Positions 1 through 10,754 of a stretch of 64,000 nt of DNA are shown here, one piece after another. The position numbers and the translations under genes are program-made. The notes beneath the pieces were generated by a model. That model saw nothing but the letters and a program-made list of their open reading frames with translations. It was not told the origin of the DNA and made no database searches. The DNA comes from Ampelocalamus luodianensis (Eukaryota > Streptophyta > Magnoliopsida > Poales > Poaceae): positions 62,001-126,000 of the forward strand of contig CM070617.1 of the NCBI GenBank assembly GCA_036346255.1, given 5' to 3'. Every line of letters starts with the position of its first letter. The first letter of the stretch is position 1.

Positions 1-303
1 AAGGTAGCTGGCCTCACCTTCCGCGGTGTTGTGCTCGTTCCCGTGCTGGTTGGATTGGCGCACTAGCCACCAGATTTTCGTGTCTCTTGAGCGCGAAAAG
101 CGACATGTGTCAGTTTGCGGACATTTCGCACTCGGAAGGAGACCAAATTTAAAATTTTTGTACTAATAGAGCTAATCTTGCAATTTAGGTGCACCATGGG
201 GGCAAAAGGAAAAAAAAAATCATCGGCGATTTGGTGGTTCGTTCGGTAAGGTGTGTGTCCGTGACTCCGTGTGCGCCTCTCTGAGCAGGAGAGAGAGAGA
301 GCC

Positions 304-2808
304 ATGGCGATGGAGTCAGCGGTGTCGGTGAAAGGCGGAGAGCACGGCGCCTTCATGGAGAAATTCGTGCTGCTGCCTCCTCCTCCCACCCACCGCCAGC
401 AGCAGCAGCCCCCCCTGCACGGCCTCACCTTTGCTGTCAAGGACATGTATGTACCCTTCTTGATTACTCAATTGATTCCAACCTTCTCTCTCTCTCTAGG
501 GCTCTAGGGCTCTAGGCACATGCACCGATGCACACAAGTAATTAGTGTTTGCGATTGGGAATCTCCAAGGCGTATCATATCATAGCAATTGATATCCTCA
601 GCTTTGACATGAGTGGCCATGTCACTGGGTTCGGCAACCCTGATTGGGCGAGGACGCACGCACCTGCTGCTGCCACCTCCCCTGTCGTCCTCGCTACGCT
701 CGCCGCCGGTGCTACGAGCGTCGGCAAGACCGTCATGGATGAGATGGCCTACAGCATAAATGGGGAGAACGCGCATTACGGCACGCCAACTAATCCATGC
801 GCCCCCGATAGAGTTCCCGGAGGATCCTCCAGTGGATCGGCCGTCGCAGTTGCCGCAAATCTTGTCGACTTCTCTCTCGGTGATCTGCCTCTGCATCATC
901 TTGCTTTTATCAATTAATTCCTAGTCCTAGCTAGTTTCTGATCAATTTTTGGTAATTCCTCTGTATATGTGATGTAGGCACGGACACCGGTGGGAGTGTT
1001 AGGGTACCTGCTGCTTATTGTGGCATTTTTGGGCTCCGCCCTTCCCATGGATTGGTTTCGACAGAGAATGTCATTCCAATGGCACAAATGTTTGATACTG
1101 TTGGTAAAAAAAATAAAAGGATGTGATGTTACGTTCCCTCTAATTATTGTTACTATTGCTGGTCAAATTACAATGCAACTAGCTACTACTTGACTTGAGC
1201 AAAGAAATGTAAACTTATTACTGCTAGTGTTACTTAAGACTGATGCAAATGATGATTATCCATATATATGACATTCATTCTACAGGGTTGTTTGCCAGAG
1301 ATCTCTCTACATTGTCTCGTGTAACCAGCGTGCTGTTGCCACTACCTGCTGACAGCATCAAGCGACCAACACAAGTTACAATTCCTACTGACTGTTTCCA
1401 AATCTTGGGCTCTAGTCTGAACGACCAGACCTATCAAATCCTCAATGCTTCAGTAGCTAAGATATTTGGCAGTAAGTAGTACTGCGAACTCATACAGCTT
1501 AAAATTCTGATTCTTTCTTTCCAGCATATATAATCTTTTTTTTTTTTGGGGTGACAGGTCATGCAGTAGACAATAGGAACCTTGGTGATTTTATCTACAA
1601 CAATGTTCCGAGCATGGGAAAATTCATTAGTGACTTCTCTGAAAGCGAAGAAGCACCTTTTGTACCTGCTCTGTCTGTCATTTCACATGTGATGCGCTCC
1701 CTTCAAAGGTTCCACTTACAACTTATGCAGACTGAGTAGTAGTATTTCTGTAATGTTACAAGTAATACTACCAATTACTACTAAATACTGTAGAATATTG
1801 ACACACAATTTATTTTGTATTCTTCCTTAAATACAAATGTCTTAAAGTTGTGCCTTCCTCTAGCACACCATCTTGCTCATAATTCAGACAGATGAACCTG
1901 ATGGAATGTAATATATAGTCTGGCACTTGTTAACAGTTTGTAAATTGTCTATCAATAAGATTTGCACCACCTAGAGTTGCATATCTAGGATGAGGAGATA
2001 AAAAGTGTGAATATGTATTTCAGGTCTCAATTCAAAGCTAACCATGCAGAGTGGGTTAACACCGTCAAACCTAACCTAGGCCCTGGCATACGAGAGCGAG
2101 TGCAAGAGGCCATTACATCAGGAGATGAACCCATGGGGGATCTTCATGCTATAAGGACTGAATTTAAGTCTGCACTTGCTGCTCTTGTCAAGGTAATTCA
2201 AAGAATCGTCCAGATCAACTTCCTGTATTTCTGAATCAGGCAGGAGTACAGATAATGATGCATGCCCAGGTGATTGGTCAGTGATCACCATGATCCCAGT
2301 GCTCTCTTAGCCACTTGTTTGTCTGCTTGTAGGATAATGGAATCCTTGGAATCCCTACAGTTCCCGGCCCTCCACCAAAGGTGTGTATGGAGGCCACTGC
2401 ACTGGAAAATTTTCGTGCAAGAGCATTTTCCCTGCTCTCGATCGCCGGACTATCCGGGTTTTGCCAGGTAGTAGACCTTGCAGGTTGATCGATTAAGGGC
2501 CCATTCGAAATGCAGGAATTTCATTTGAAATTTTTTAGTTCCCACATGAATCGGGAAAAATTCTCGCGTATCAAATGGGCCCTAATTTCCAATTAATTCT
2601 ACATTGCTAATGGATTAATTAACAAGTATTTATCTTGGGGCTGCAGGTTAGTATTCCACTGGGCGTGCACAAGGGTGTTCCTGTGTCAGTTTCGCTCCTC
2701 GCACGACATGGTGCGGACCATTTCCTCCTAAGTGTGGCTCAGGAGCTGTACGAGACGCTCAAAGACGAAGCCACCAAAGCTTGGGGCTCGTCAGCTTCCT
2801 CTTCCTGA
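304..2808 (+). CDS. AMI1: Indole-3-acetamide amidohydrolase (amidase 1, AMI1-type)
   Basis: Amidase-signature enzyme of the AMI1 group, which in plants hydrolyses indole-3-acetamide to the auxin IAA in the cytosol. I place eight exons: 304-446, 602-879, 978-1103, 1286-1471, 1558-1708, 2024-2192, 2333-2467 and 2647-2808. All have GT-AG borders, and phases join to give 449 residues, slightly longer than the Arabidopsis protein. The catalytic Ser-cisSer-Lys triad is complete: Lys46 in AVKD, Ser123 in the PGGSSSGS loop and Ser147 in [10 protein letters not shown]. Glycine-rich amidase core runs from about residue 85 to 165. ATG 304 was chosen because it opens the reading frame into the conserved N-terminus; a second ATG two codons later is equally possible. 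The gene looks intact. The last intron carries a small MITE. Exon borders are inferred from splice consensus and family alignment from memory. Confidence 0.93.
2497..2582. mobile_element. Tourist-like MITE in the last AMI1 intron
   Basis: An 86-bp element has terminal inverted repeats starting GGGCCCATT at both ends and is flanked by a TAA duplication (2494-2496 and 2583-2585). A 3-bp TAA/TTA target duplication with GGG-starting ends is the signature of PIF/Harbinger-derived Tourist MITEs. It lies inside the intron between 2468 and 2646 and should be removed by splicing. Confidence 0.7.
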
Positions 2809-3489
2809 TCGATCATAGTACAAACTCTACTGTTGCATACCCTTGGATCCTTGATCAGTGAGATACAGACATACAGCGATAGTTTTATTTCCACTGTCGC
2901 TCAATATACATATATAACAAATACTGAAGGAGGAGTTCGCACAATGGAGGTTGGCTGACGTGGATCGGTTCTTATAAGAGTACACTAGTTTTTTCTTTTT
3001 CTATGTTTACTGATTAGTAGGTGGATCTCTATTACTTAAAAGAAGGAGTTGGTGACGGTCGTCCGTCCTCTATACGATGTGAGTCGTTGGATCCATCTTC
3101 CAAGGTGCGATGTGAGCCATGGGATCTTCTCGCGTTGTCCCACCCATGTACGAGCAAAATTCGCGAAACCACTGCCTGAACCATCCGCACCGCTCTCCCT
3201 CGCCCCACCCCTTCCCCCCCCCCCACTTCTGCGGTTACCACTCCCGAGTCCCGTCTCTCTCACCTCGCTGCCTCTCCTCTTTTCCATCTTACCGCCTCCG
3301 CCACCAGCCATGGCGCCCTCCCTCCCTCGTCTTGTCGCGCCGTGCTATATTTTGGGGCACGTGCGTGTGTCTTTCGGCCCCCCACCCACCACCACCATTC
3401 CGTCCATTCGTTAACACTTAGGTCGCGTCTACGCTGCACGAGGAGAGGAAGGAGCAACCGCCTCCACAATCGGAGCGAGGAGGAGGAGG
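2809..3489. other. Intergenic: AMI1 3' flank and upstream region of ACD11-like exon
   Basis: The first part is AT-rich 3' flank of the amidase gene. After about 3040 the composition turns C-rich on the plus strand, with CCACC/CTCCC runs to about 3420, resembling a grass gene promoter and 5' UTR that would serve the exon starting at 3490. Short ORFs here are composition-driven and overlap on both strands. I see no other gene. Confidence 0.5.
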
Positions 3490-3770
3490 ATGCTCGGGTT
3501 CAGGCCGCAGATGCCATGGTTGGTGGCACCGGTCGAGTCGCTGTGCGACGCGGCGGCGGCCGTTGTGGCGGTGCGGCGGGGGATGGAGACGCCGCTGACG
3601 GCGGTGGCGGAGGCGTTCGAGGAGTTGGTGCGCGGGATGGAGGCCGACGGCGGGGAGCTCCAACTCGCGACCTTCGGCGACACCTGTGCGCTCGTCTCTG
3701 TGCTCTTCAGCTGCCTTGGCATCACCTTCAAGTTCGCCAAGATCGAGGATTTTTTTAGCACGTCACCAAG
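3490..3770 (+). pseudogene. ACD11-like glycolipid transfer protein, isolated and damaged first exon
   Basis: The translation contains the N-terminal part of a plant ACD11/GLTP fold: PLTAVAEAFEELV followed by ALVSVLFSCLGITFKFAKIE. In the family this leads into the lipid-headgroup site (conserved Asp in the M-D/E-Y-V segment). Here the frame is lost right after KFAKIE: the recognisable HVTK before the donor at 3771 lies in another frame from the preceding codons. No downstream GLTP exons follow; from about 4340 the sequence is transposon-derived. It is therefore a gene fragment, either a host gene cut by the transposon or an exon captured by it. ACD11 proteins move ceramide-1-phosphate and restrain cell death; this copy cannot make a full domain. 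Confidence 0.65.
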
Positions 3771-4339
3771 GTGAGCACCTCTCTGTCCCGCTTGCCGCTG
3801 ATCAGGCTCATGGTTGTTCTTGTCAAATTTCGCTTTTTCGATCATTTGCTTCGCTCGTGCCATTTCTTGGATCTTTGGGACAAAGTTTCAAGATTTCACA
3901 CGATGACGAGATAAAATCGCACAGCGGCGCCGTGATTTAGATGTAATTTTGCATTTAACTTTGATTAAATCTTGCTGCTTGCAACCGTGTCCCCATTGGA
4001 TCTTGTAGCGTCCACAACCATTGTTCCGAATTGGGATATTTTTTTCCTGTTTTGTAGCGTTCACTGCTTTTCATGGTTGTCCTCATCTTGTTTTGATGTG
4101 TAATCCACATTGCAGATCATCTACGAGCTCTTCTGAAATTTGAATTCGGCATTTACACATTCGGGCCTGAAGACTGTTTCAGGTAGAATTGCTCTAAACG
4201 GGGAAGAAGAATGGCGTTTTCAGCTAGCACCTTACTGCTTAAATTGGTTTTCTTCATGCTATTTTAATGCATTGGACATTTCCAATCATGTATGAACTGC
4301 TTCAAATAATCGACCTGATTGGGCCATTATCATTTGCAG
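3771..4339. other. Intron-like remnant between ACD11-like exon and transposon gene
   Basis: T-rich, stop-rich sequence starting with a good splice donor (GTGAGC at 3771), as expected for the first intron of the ACD11-like gene. Several CAG acceptors occur but none opens a GLTP-like exon. Nothing else is recognisable. Confidence 0.4.
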
Positions 4340-5403
4340 GGGTGATGTTGGTGTGGTCGATTTAGAGCGAGACTTAAAGAAAGAGGGCTTACGGATGGCA
4401 CGTGATGAAGGATTTCATCACACGCCGTATCGATCCTTTGAAGAAACAAGCACATCCCATGTGGAGGTACTCGGGACCAAAAGACTCGACCAGAGAATAC
4501 AAAAAGGGTAAGTAAATTTTCAACTTTGTTCTCTTTCTGTTGATTTTGAACTCGGTTATTGAAAGTTCGCTTACCCTTACATATCTCCCACAAGCAGAAA
4601 TTGACGTTCGAGTCAAGCTCGTTTGTGATAAATCCCCACCACCCAATGTGGTGACACCTCAAATCCTTACGGTCTTGCCCGCAAAGGATAAGATGGAACG
4701 CCTAAAAGTAATCAAAGATTGATTTTATCCTTAGGACTTCATAGTCATATAAAAACTTACGACTAGGGGGATTGTCGTAAAAAAACTTACGATTAGGTAT
4801 TGGTCGTAGAAGAACTTATGACCAAGGGATGATCGTAGAAGAACTTATGATCATGAGGTAGTCGTAGAGGAACTTACGACTATAAGAGTGGTCGTAGAAT
4901 GACTTACGATCACTTAGTAATATTTCTTTTTTTGACTTCTGCAGAAAGTAGACATGAAAGACCGTCAAGACGATGAAGAGGTCGAATTGATGCTCGTTGG
5001 CACAGAGGCAGAGCAAGTCAAGGCTCCTCCAACCAAAAAGCATCGCCTTGTGGGGACCGCTGACAAGGGAGGCGCAGGCTCAAACTCTGCTGCTTTGTCT
5101 AAGCCCTTTGCGAACTTCGCTGCAGATATGGCTACTGTGGAGAAAGCAAGAGCAGTCGAGGCGACTGAGGCTCTCAAGCACAAAACCCCTAAGAACAAGG
5201 TACCTTTCTTCTATGACAATAAGGCTTTCGCAGTTTCTGCCTCTTGTGGCTTTGTCAAGCAACTAGAAAAGGAGAACTGGAAGAGCTTTATGTCTTTTGT
5301 GAAGAAAACTGCTGCGCCAGCAAGGCCCGTGGTCGACGGAAGTGCTGCCCTTGGGGTGGTCAAGATAGTTCTTGGCCATCCAAAGAGTCAAGAGGCTCAA
5401 GGA
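4340..5403 (+). pseudogene. Spliced plant transposon gene, left part (transposase_28-like)
   Basis: Three exons join in frame: 4340-4507, 4598-4707 and 4945 onward. The first reads ITRRIDPLKKQAHPMWRYSG-PKD, resembling the plant 'putative gypsy-type transposon' proteins abundant in grasses. The third is Lys/Glu-rich and ends in a hydrophilic segment near KEN-WKSFMSFVKK. The upstream part of the first exon holds stops, so the N-terminus is lost. The gene is interrupted at about 5404 by a gypsy element and appears to continue after 16351. The intron 4708-4944 holds a hairpin array. Family assignment is from pattern memory and moderate; the exon joins are seen directly. Confidence 0.5.
4745..4915. 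repeat. Intronic array of six short hairpins (GTCGTA...TACGAC)
   Basis: Six consecutive dyads, each about 24 bp with roughly 7-8 nt arms around an AAAAACT or GAAGAACT centre, fill the intron between exons 4598-4707 and 4945-5403. Stem ends vary but usually stay complementary: TGG pairs with CCA, TAG with CTA, and TGA with TCA in different units. Spacers are short (0-8 nt). A related eight-unit array occurs at 18893-19123. Confidence 0.75.
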
Positions 5404-5661
5404 GCGGTAGTGATGATGACATCACTTCCATGCATACAACCAACACTTTTCACAATAGATTTGAACATATGCACTTGCAAGGTCTAATCATAAGAGCTCG
5501 TGTGCGTCAATTGAACCATCAGGTAACTTTGTTTCTAAGAGTGCATTTGTTTCTAATAAGAATATGCTACTACCTAATGCATGTGATGTTCTTTTAATTA
5601 GGAACTTAGGAGCTGATCATGAAGAGAAGCTTGTGCAATTCAATTCGGCCACCAAAGACAA
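5404..5661 (+). pseudogene. Ty3/gypsy pol, extreme 3' end
   Basis: The translation holds ITSMHTTNT, then RARVRQLNHQV, then after a frame change NACDVLLIRNLGADHEE. This is the conserved tail of the pol polyprotein of the same gypsy family whose main pol occupies 8108-10754. It lies directly upstream of an LTR, as a normal 3' pol end would, yet the rest of pol is on the other side of that LTR. One frameshift is visible near 5540. Confidence 0.65.
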
Positions 5662-6315
5662 CACCGACTTCAAACATGCATAACTTTTACATACGGACTC
5701 CGTTTGAGGCGCATGAGTACTTGATTGAAAGCTTATTTCGTCCTCTTTCCAACGGATCTAGCCTCACCTTCAAATTCCTTCTGAGTGCACCGCAATCACT
5801 AAAAGAGTTAGAAGCTATTTTTGAGTCGAACTTGGACCCATGGGCCTTGTAACCCTAGGCAGCCTGTACTGTTCATGTAGTTACTATTCATATATGAATA
5901 GTACCATCACCCCTTCTTTCACCTCTCCATCCTATACATAGTGGTCGCCGCCATTAGGGTTTGACGGATTTTATTTGCTTAGTTTCTCTATTGTGAAAAC
6001 TCTTATTCTTCGCTTGTGTCGACTAGACCAACCGTAAAGAACCTCTGTGGAATCCCACATTTTGAACTCAATTATATATTTGCAATTCAGATTGCTTGTT
6101 ACTTCGTTCTTGCTTGTTCTTCGATTACTTGCAGGAATTGATCCTCGTGATCAGGTCAATCGGGTCTTTGGCACGGTTGATAACGACAGTGATTAGTTAT
6201 TGATCGCTTGGTTCGTACATGCTGCGTTCGTAGCATGGATCGTGAGAGTTGATCATCATCCAATCGAAATTTATCCTTCTCATCGAAAGATCGGGACAAC
6301 AACAATGTCGCGTCA
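5662..6315 (+). repeat. LTR of gypsy element, left copy
   Basis: About 650 bp are co-linear with 15691-16350, including the segments CCATTAGGGTTTG, TTGTGTCGACTAGAC and GGAATTGATCCTCGTGATCA. The 3' end is CGTCA, followed after two bases by a perfect primer-binding site. The homology starts at 5662; the true 5' terminus may lie a few tens of bases upstream, since a reverse-strand relative at 32740-33460 continues further. Confidence 0.8.
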
Positions 6316-6317
6316 AG

Positions 6318-6330
6318 TGGTATCAGAGCT
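6318..6330 (+). other. Primer-binding site, initiator Met tRNA
   Basis: TGGTATCAGAGCT lies two bases after the LTR end. TGGTATCAGAGC is complementary to the 3' end of plant initiator tRNA-Met and primes minus-strand DNA synthesis in many Ty3/gypsy elements. Confidence 0.9.
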
Positions 6331-6899
6331 CAAGATTGCTCAGTGAGAATTTACTATTTTTCGTAGTTAGGTTGTTTAATTCCGAAAGTTCACAAAAAGC
6401 CAAAAAAAGATTAGATCACCTATCTGTCCAAGACCGATTGCGCCATTGTATCTTTCTTTTCAATGCATTGCATTGTTGAACTTTCGGTTGCATCGTCATG
6501 TCCTTTGCTGGTCTTAGTGTCTAGTTCCTTTAGAGTTTCGAGTTCTGCTCACGTTTGGTTGCATCGTTGCGGTTGGGTTCAATCTGCCGCCTACCTCTAC
6601 CATTGCCAATTCTTGCCGCGCCCGGCAGAGCCGCTGTCGTCTCTGCCTTCACACTACCGTGACCACTAGCGCTGCTGCCATCCCTTGCCGCGTCCTACCG
6701 TAGCCACCATCCTCCTGCCGCAGCAAGCCAACATCCTCCTGCCACTGCCACACCAAGGGAAACCCTAACCAAGAACAAAAGTTCGTTTCGGTTTGTGACA
6801 AAGAAGAAAATAAGAGAAAAATAAAAGAAGAGGTTGTTTCGTGCTGCCAGAAGGAAACTTAAGATTCATCTGACTTCGGCAACGCGATAAAAAAAAAAT

Positions 6900-7440
6900 C
6901 AAAGTTTAGAGAATTGCAAACTGATTTGTTACGTTGTGGTTTAGAAGAAACTGAAGATGCTAAAATGGCTAGATTTTTAAGAGGACTTAACCGAGACATT
7001 CAGGACATTTTAGATTATAAGGAGTATAATTCTATCACCCGTTTGTTCCATCTTGCTTGCAAAGCTGAACCTGAAGTGCAGGGAAGATAGTCTCGCTCCC
7101 GAGGCTCTTTTGGAGTTTCTTTTGCAGGTAGGCAGAATCAGGTGCAGTCTTCGGGCAGGGCACCACCCCCTGCTATCCCTGCCACTCCTAACCGTCCCCC
7201 ACCCCCCTCTGGCCGTGGGTGACCAGCAAGCACCACTTCCCGAGCCTCCGACGCAAGCAAATCAACTTCAGTTCAGCAAGCTAAGAGTTCTACTTCAGTT
7301 GCTTCCACCGGGAGAACGCGAGACATACAATGCCATCGCTGCAAAGGTTTCGGGCACATGATGAGAGATTGCCCAAATCAGCGAGCACTTCTTGTTTAAG
7401 ACGATGGTGAGTATACTTCAGCTAGTGATATTGATGAAGA
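6900..7440 (+). pseudogene. Ty3/gypsy gag remnant with CCHC zinc knuckle
   Basis: Reading through several stops gives ARFLRGLNRDIQDILDYKEY, a Pro/Ser-rich linker, and the nucleocapsid knuckle CHRCKGFGHMMRDC at about 7330-7372. The first half of gag is missing; between 6330 and 6900 only leader-like sequence with CTGCCGC-rich patches is seen. At least three frame breaks or stops make this copy inactive. Confidence 0.75.
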
Positions 7441-7441
7441 A

Positions 7442-7975
7442 CATGCATTGCTTGTAACTGACCCCGCAGGCAAGCAATATGAATCTAAACACGATGAAGA
7501 ATGTTTTGGAGCTGAAACAAGTGATAAGTTTTTTAGCACAATTGTGAGGCGTGTCCTAAGTGCTCAAATGGAGCGTGTGGAACATAATCAACGCCACAAT
7601 CTGTTTCAAACAAAACTTGTGGTCAATGAGCATTCTTGTCGTGTGATTATTGATGGAGGAAGTTGCAACAATTTAGCTAGCATTGATATGGTTGAGAAGC
7701 TTGCCTTGACCACACAACAGCACCCTCATCCTTACTACATTCAATGGTTTAATTCATGTGGTAAGCTGAAGGTAACTCGCATTGTGATAGTACTCTTTGC
7801 TATTGGTTCATATCATGATTATGCTGATTGCGATGTCGTACCTATGCAAGCCTGTTCATTACTATTAGGTAGACCATGGCAATATGATAAAGATACTGTG
7901 CATCATGGTAGAACAAATCAATATACTCTTATGTCAAAAGGAAAGCGAATCACTTTACTGCCCATGTCTCCATAA
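7442..7975 (+). pseudogene. Ty3/gypsy protease region
   Basis: One open frame continues from the gag tail and contains the protease-like motif CRVIIDGGSCNNLAS (a D-G/S-G aspartic protease site in which the usual DSGA/DTGA is DGGS) and the later LLLGRPWQYD signature that follows protease in plant gypsy elements. It ends at a stop at 7973-7975, separating it from the reverse transcriptase frame. Confidence 0.75.
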
Positions 7976-8107
7976 GCAATTTTAAAAGATGAATTAGAGA
8001 GAGCTAATAGAGAAAAGGAGAGTAGTAAAAGTGAAAATCAGATTGTAGCTAAAGAACTTGCACTGCACAACAAGAAGGAACCTAGTTCTAAGAAAGGTGA
8101 AATTAAA

Positions 8108-9590
8108 TTGAAAGATTCTGTTTTGTTAGCTACAAAGTCTGATATTAATGAGGTAGAAGTTGGTCATTCTGTTTGCTATGCTCTAGTGTGCAAGGCAGCA
8201 TTGTTTTTATTTGAGGATATGCCCCCTTCTTTGCCTCCTGCTGTTGCTCACCTTTTGCAGGAGTATCATGATGTATTTCTAAGTGAAGTACCACCGGTGC
8301 TGCCCCTAATTAGGGGCATTGAGCATCAAATTGACTTCATCCCAGGAGCTTCCCTACCCAACCGCGCATCATACCGAACAAACACGGAGGAGACTAAGGA
8401 GATTGAACGTCAAGTGCAAGACTTGCTTGACAAAGGGTACGTACGCGAGAGCCTTAGTCCATGTGTCGTTCCTGTACTTTTGGTTCCAAAGAAAGATGGC
8501 TCATGGCGTATGTGTGTTGATTGTAGAGCTATCAATAATATTACAATTAGATATTGTCATCCTATTCCTAGGTTAGACGACATGCTTGATGAATTAAGTG
8601 GCTCTATCGTGTTTTCTAAAGTTGACTTGCGTAGTGGATATCACTAAATTCACATGAAATTAGGAGATGAATGGAAAACAGCGTTCAAAACTAAGTTCGG
8701 TCTATATGAGTGGTTAGTGATGCCTTTCAGTTTAACTAATGCACATAGTACTTTCATGAGATTGATGAACAAAGTTTTGCGTGCTTTCATTGGAAAATTC
8801 GTGGTGATATATTTTGATGACATATTGATATATAGCAAGTCACTTGAGGAACATCTTGATCATTTACGTGTTGTTTTTAATGTTCTACGAGATGCATGTT
8901 TATTTGGTAATCTTGAGAAGTACACCTTTTGCACCGATCGAGTATCGTTTCTTGGCTATGTTGTTACTCCACGGGGCATTGAAGTTGATCAAGTCAAGAT
9001 TGAGGCTATAAAGAGTTGGCCGACTCCTAACACGGTCACACAAGTGCGGAGTTTTTATGGACTTGCTGGATTTTATCGATGCTTCGTCAAGGATTTCAGC
9101 ACCATTGCCACACCATTGAATGAGCTCACCAAGAAAGGTGCTCCTTTCCATTCTGGCCTTGCACAAGAACAATCATTCAACCTTCTGAAAGAGAAGCTCA
9201 CACATGCACCACTTCTCCAACTTCGTGATTTTGGTAAGACCTTTGAGCTTGAATGTGATGCTAGTGGAATTAGAATTGGAGGTGTGTTACTGCAAGAAGG
9301 TAAACCTATTGCTTATTTTAGCAAAAAGTTGAGTGGGCCTAGTTTGAACTATTCTACTTATGATAAGGAATTATTTGCTCTCGTTCGAACGTTAGAAACA
9401 TGGCAGCATTATTTATGGCCTAAAGAGTTCGTTATACACTCAGATCATGAATCTTTAAAACATATTCGTAGTCAAAGTAAACTGAATCGTCGACATTCTA
9501 AATGGGTAGAGTTCATTGAATCGTTCCCATATGTTATCAAACACAAGAAAGGGAAGAGAATGTTATTGCTGATGCTTTGTCTATGCGTTA
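8108..9590 (+). pseudogene. Ty3/gypsy reverse transcriptase and RNase H
   Basis: The frame reads through one TAA at 8645-8647. Visible motifs are VPKKDGSWRMCVD, then [22 protein letters not shown], and the RT catalytic YFDDILIYS. The connection domain has [17 protein letters not shown], and RNase H has FELECDASG and the HSDHESLKH motif. A frameshift near 9560 separates it from integrase. The order protease, RT, RNase H, integrase is that of Ty3/gypsy. The internal stop and frameshift show the copy is defective. Confidence 0.9.
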
Positions 9591-10754
9591 TACCATGTTA
9601 TCTCAACTTGATTGTCGAATTTTTGGCCTGAAAACAATTAAAGAACTTTATGCTCAAGATGATACTTTTACAGATGCCATGCTGAATTGTACAAAGGGAA
9701 AGAGTTGGAATAATAACAAGCTATGCATTCCAGCTAGCTCTGTTCGACTTTTGTTGTTACAGGAGGCGCATGACGAAGGATTGATGGGACACTTAGGTGT
9801 CAAGAAGACTGAGGACATTCTGGCCGAGCACTTTTATTGGCCTCGAATGAGGTGTGACATTGAGCGCTATGTGTCTCGCTGCACTACATGCAATAAAGTT
9901 AAGTCCCGACTTAATCCACACGGTTTGTATATGCCTCTTCCTGTGCCTAGTGTTTCCTGGGAGGATATTTCAATGGACTTCATTTTAGGACTGCCTAGAA
10001 CAAAGAAGGGAAGAGATAGTGTTTTTGTTGTTGTGGATAGATTTTCTAAAATGACCCATTTTATACCTTGTCATAATAGCGATGATGCTACAAATATTGC
10101 TAATTTGTTTTTTGAGAGATCGTTCGCCTACATGGAGTGCCTAATACCATTGTTTCAGATCGGGATGCGAAGTTTTTGAGTCACTTTTGGCACACCCTTT
10201 GGGCGAAATTGATGACCAAGCTGCTGTTTTCTACTACTTGTCATCCCAAACAGATGGACAAACTGAAGTTGTCAACCGCATGCTATACACTATGTTAAGG
10301 GCTATTTTGAAAAAGAACTTAAAGATGTGAGAAGAATGCTTACCTCATGTAGAGTTTTCTTACAATAGATCATTGCATTCTACCACATAAATGAGCCCTT
10401 TTCAGGTAGTATATGGCTTTAATACTCGCGCTCCTATTGATTTATTGCCTATGCCTACTTCTGAAAAAGTAAATTTATATGCTAAGAAGCATGCTGAATT
10501 TGTCCTTAAACTACATGAAACAACTAAAGAAAACATAGAGCGCATGAATGCTAAGTATAAGGTTGCTGGTAGTCAGGGTAGAAAGAGTTTAACTTTTGAA
10601 CCTGGTGATCTCGTTTGGTTACATTTGCGCAAAGATAGATTTCCTGAATTGAGAAAGTCTAAGTTGATGCCTAGAGCTGATGGTCTATTCAAGGTGTTAG
10701 CTAAGATTAATGATAATGCATATAAGCTTGATCTACCTGCAGAGTTCGGGGTTT
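9577..10754 (+). pseudogene. Ty3/gypsy integrase, interrupted by a second element
   Basis: The first part has the zinc-binding H-H-C-C domain (HDEGLMGHLGVKKTED ... CTTCNKVKS) and the start of the catalytic core (SMDFILGLPRTKKGRDSVF, VVVDRFSKM). A frameshift near 10170 follows. Core residues continue around 10230 ([14 protein letters not shown] region shifted) and a last open frame at 10391-10754 carries the C-terminal GDLVWLHLRKDRFPELR motif. The coding stops abruptly at LPAEFGV, where a foreign LTR begins with TGTAAC at 10755. The missing tail of this protein matches the fragment at 5404-5661. Confidence 0.85.
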
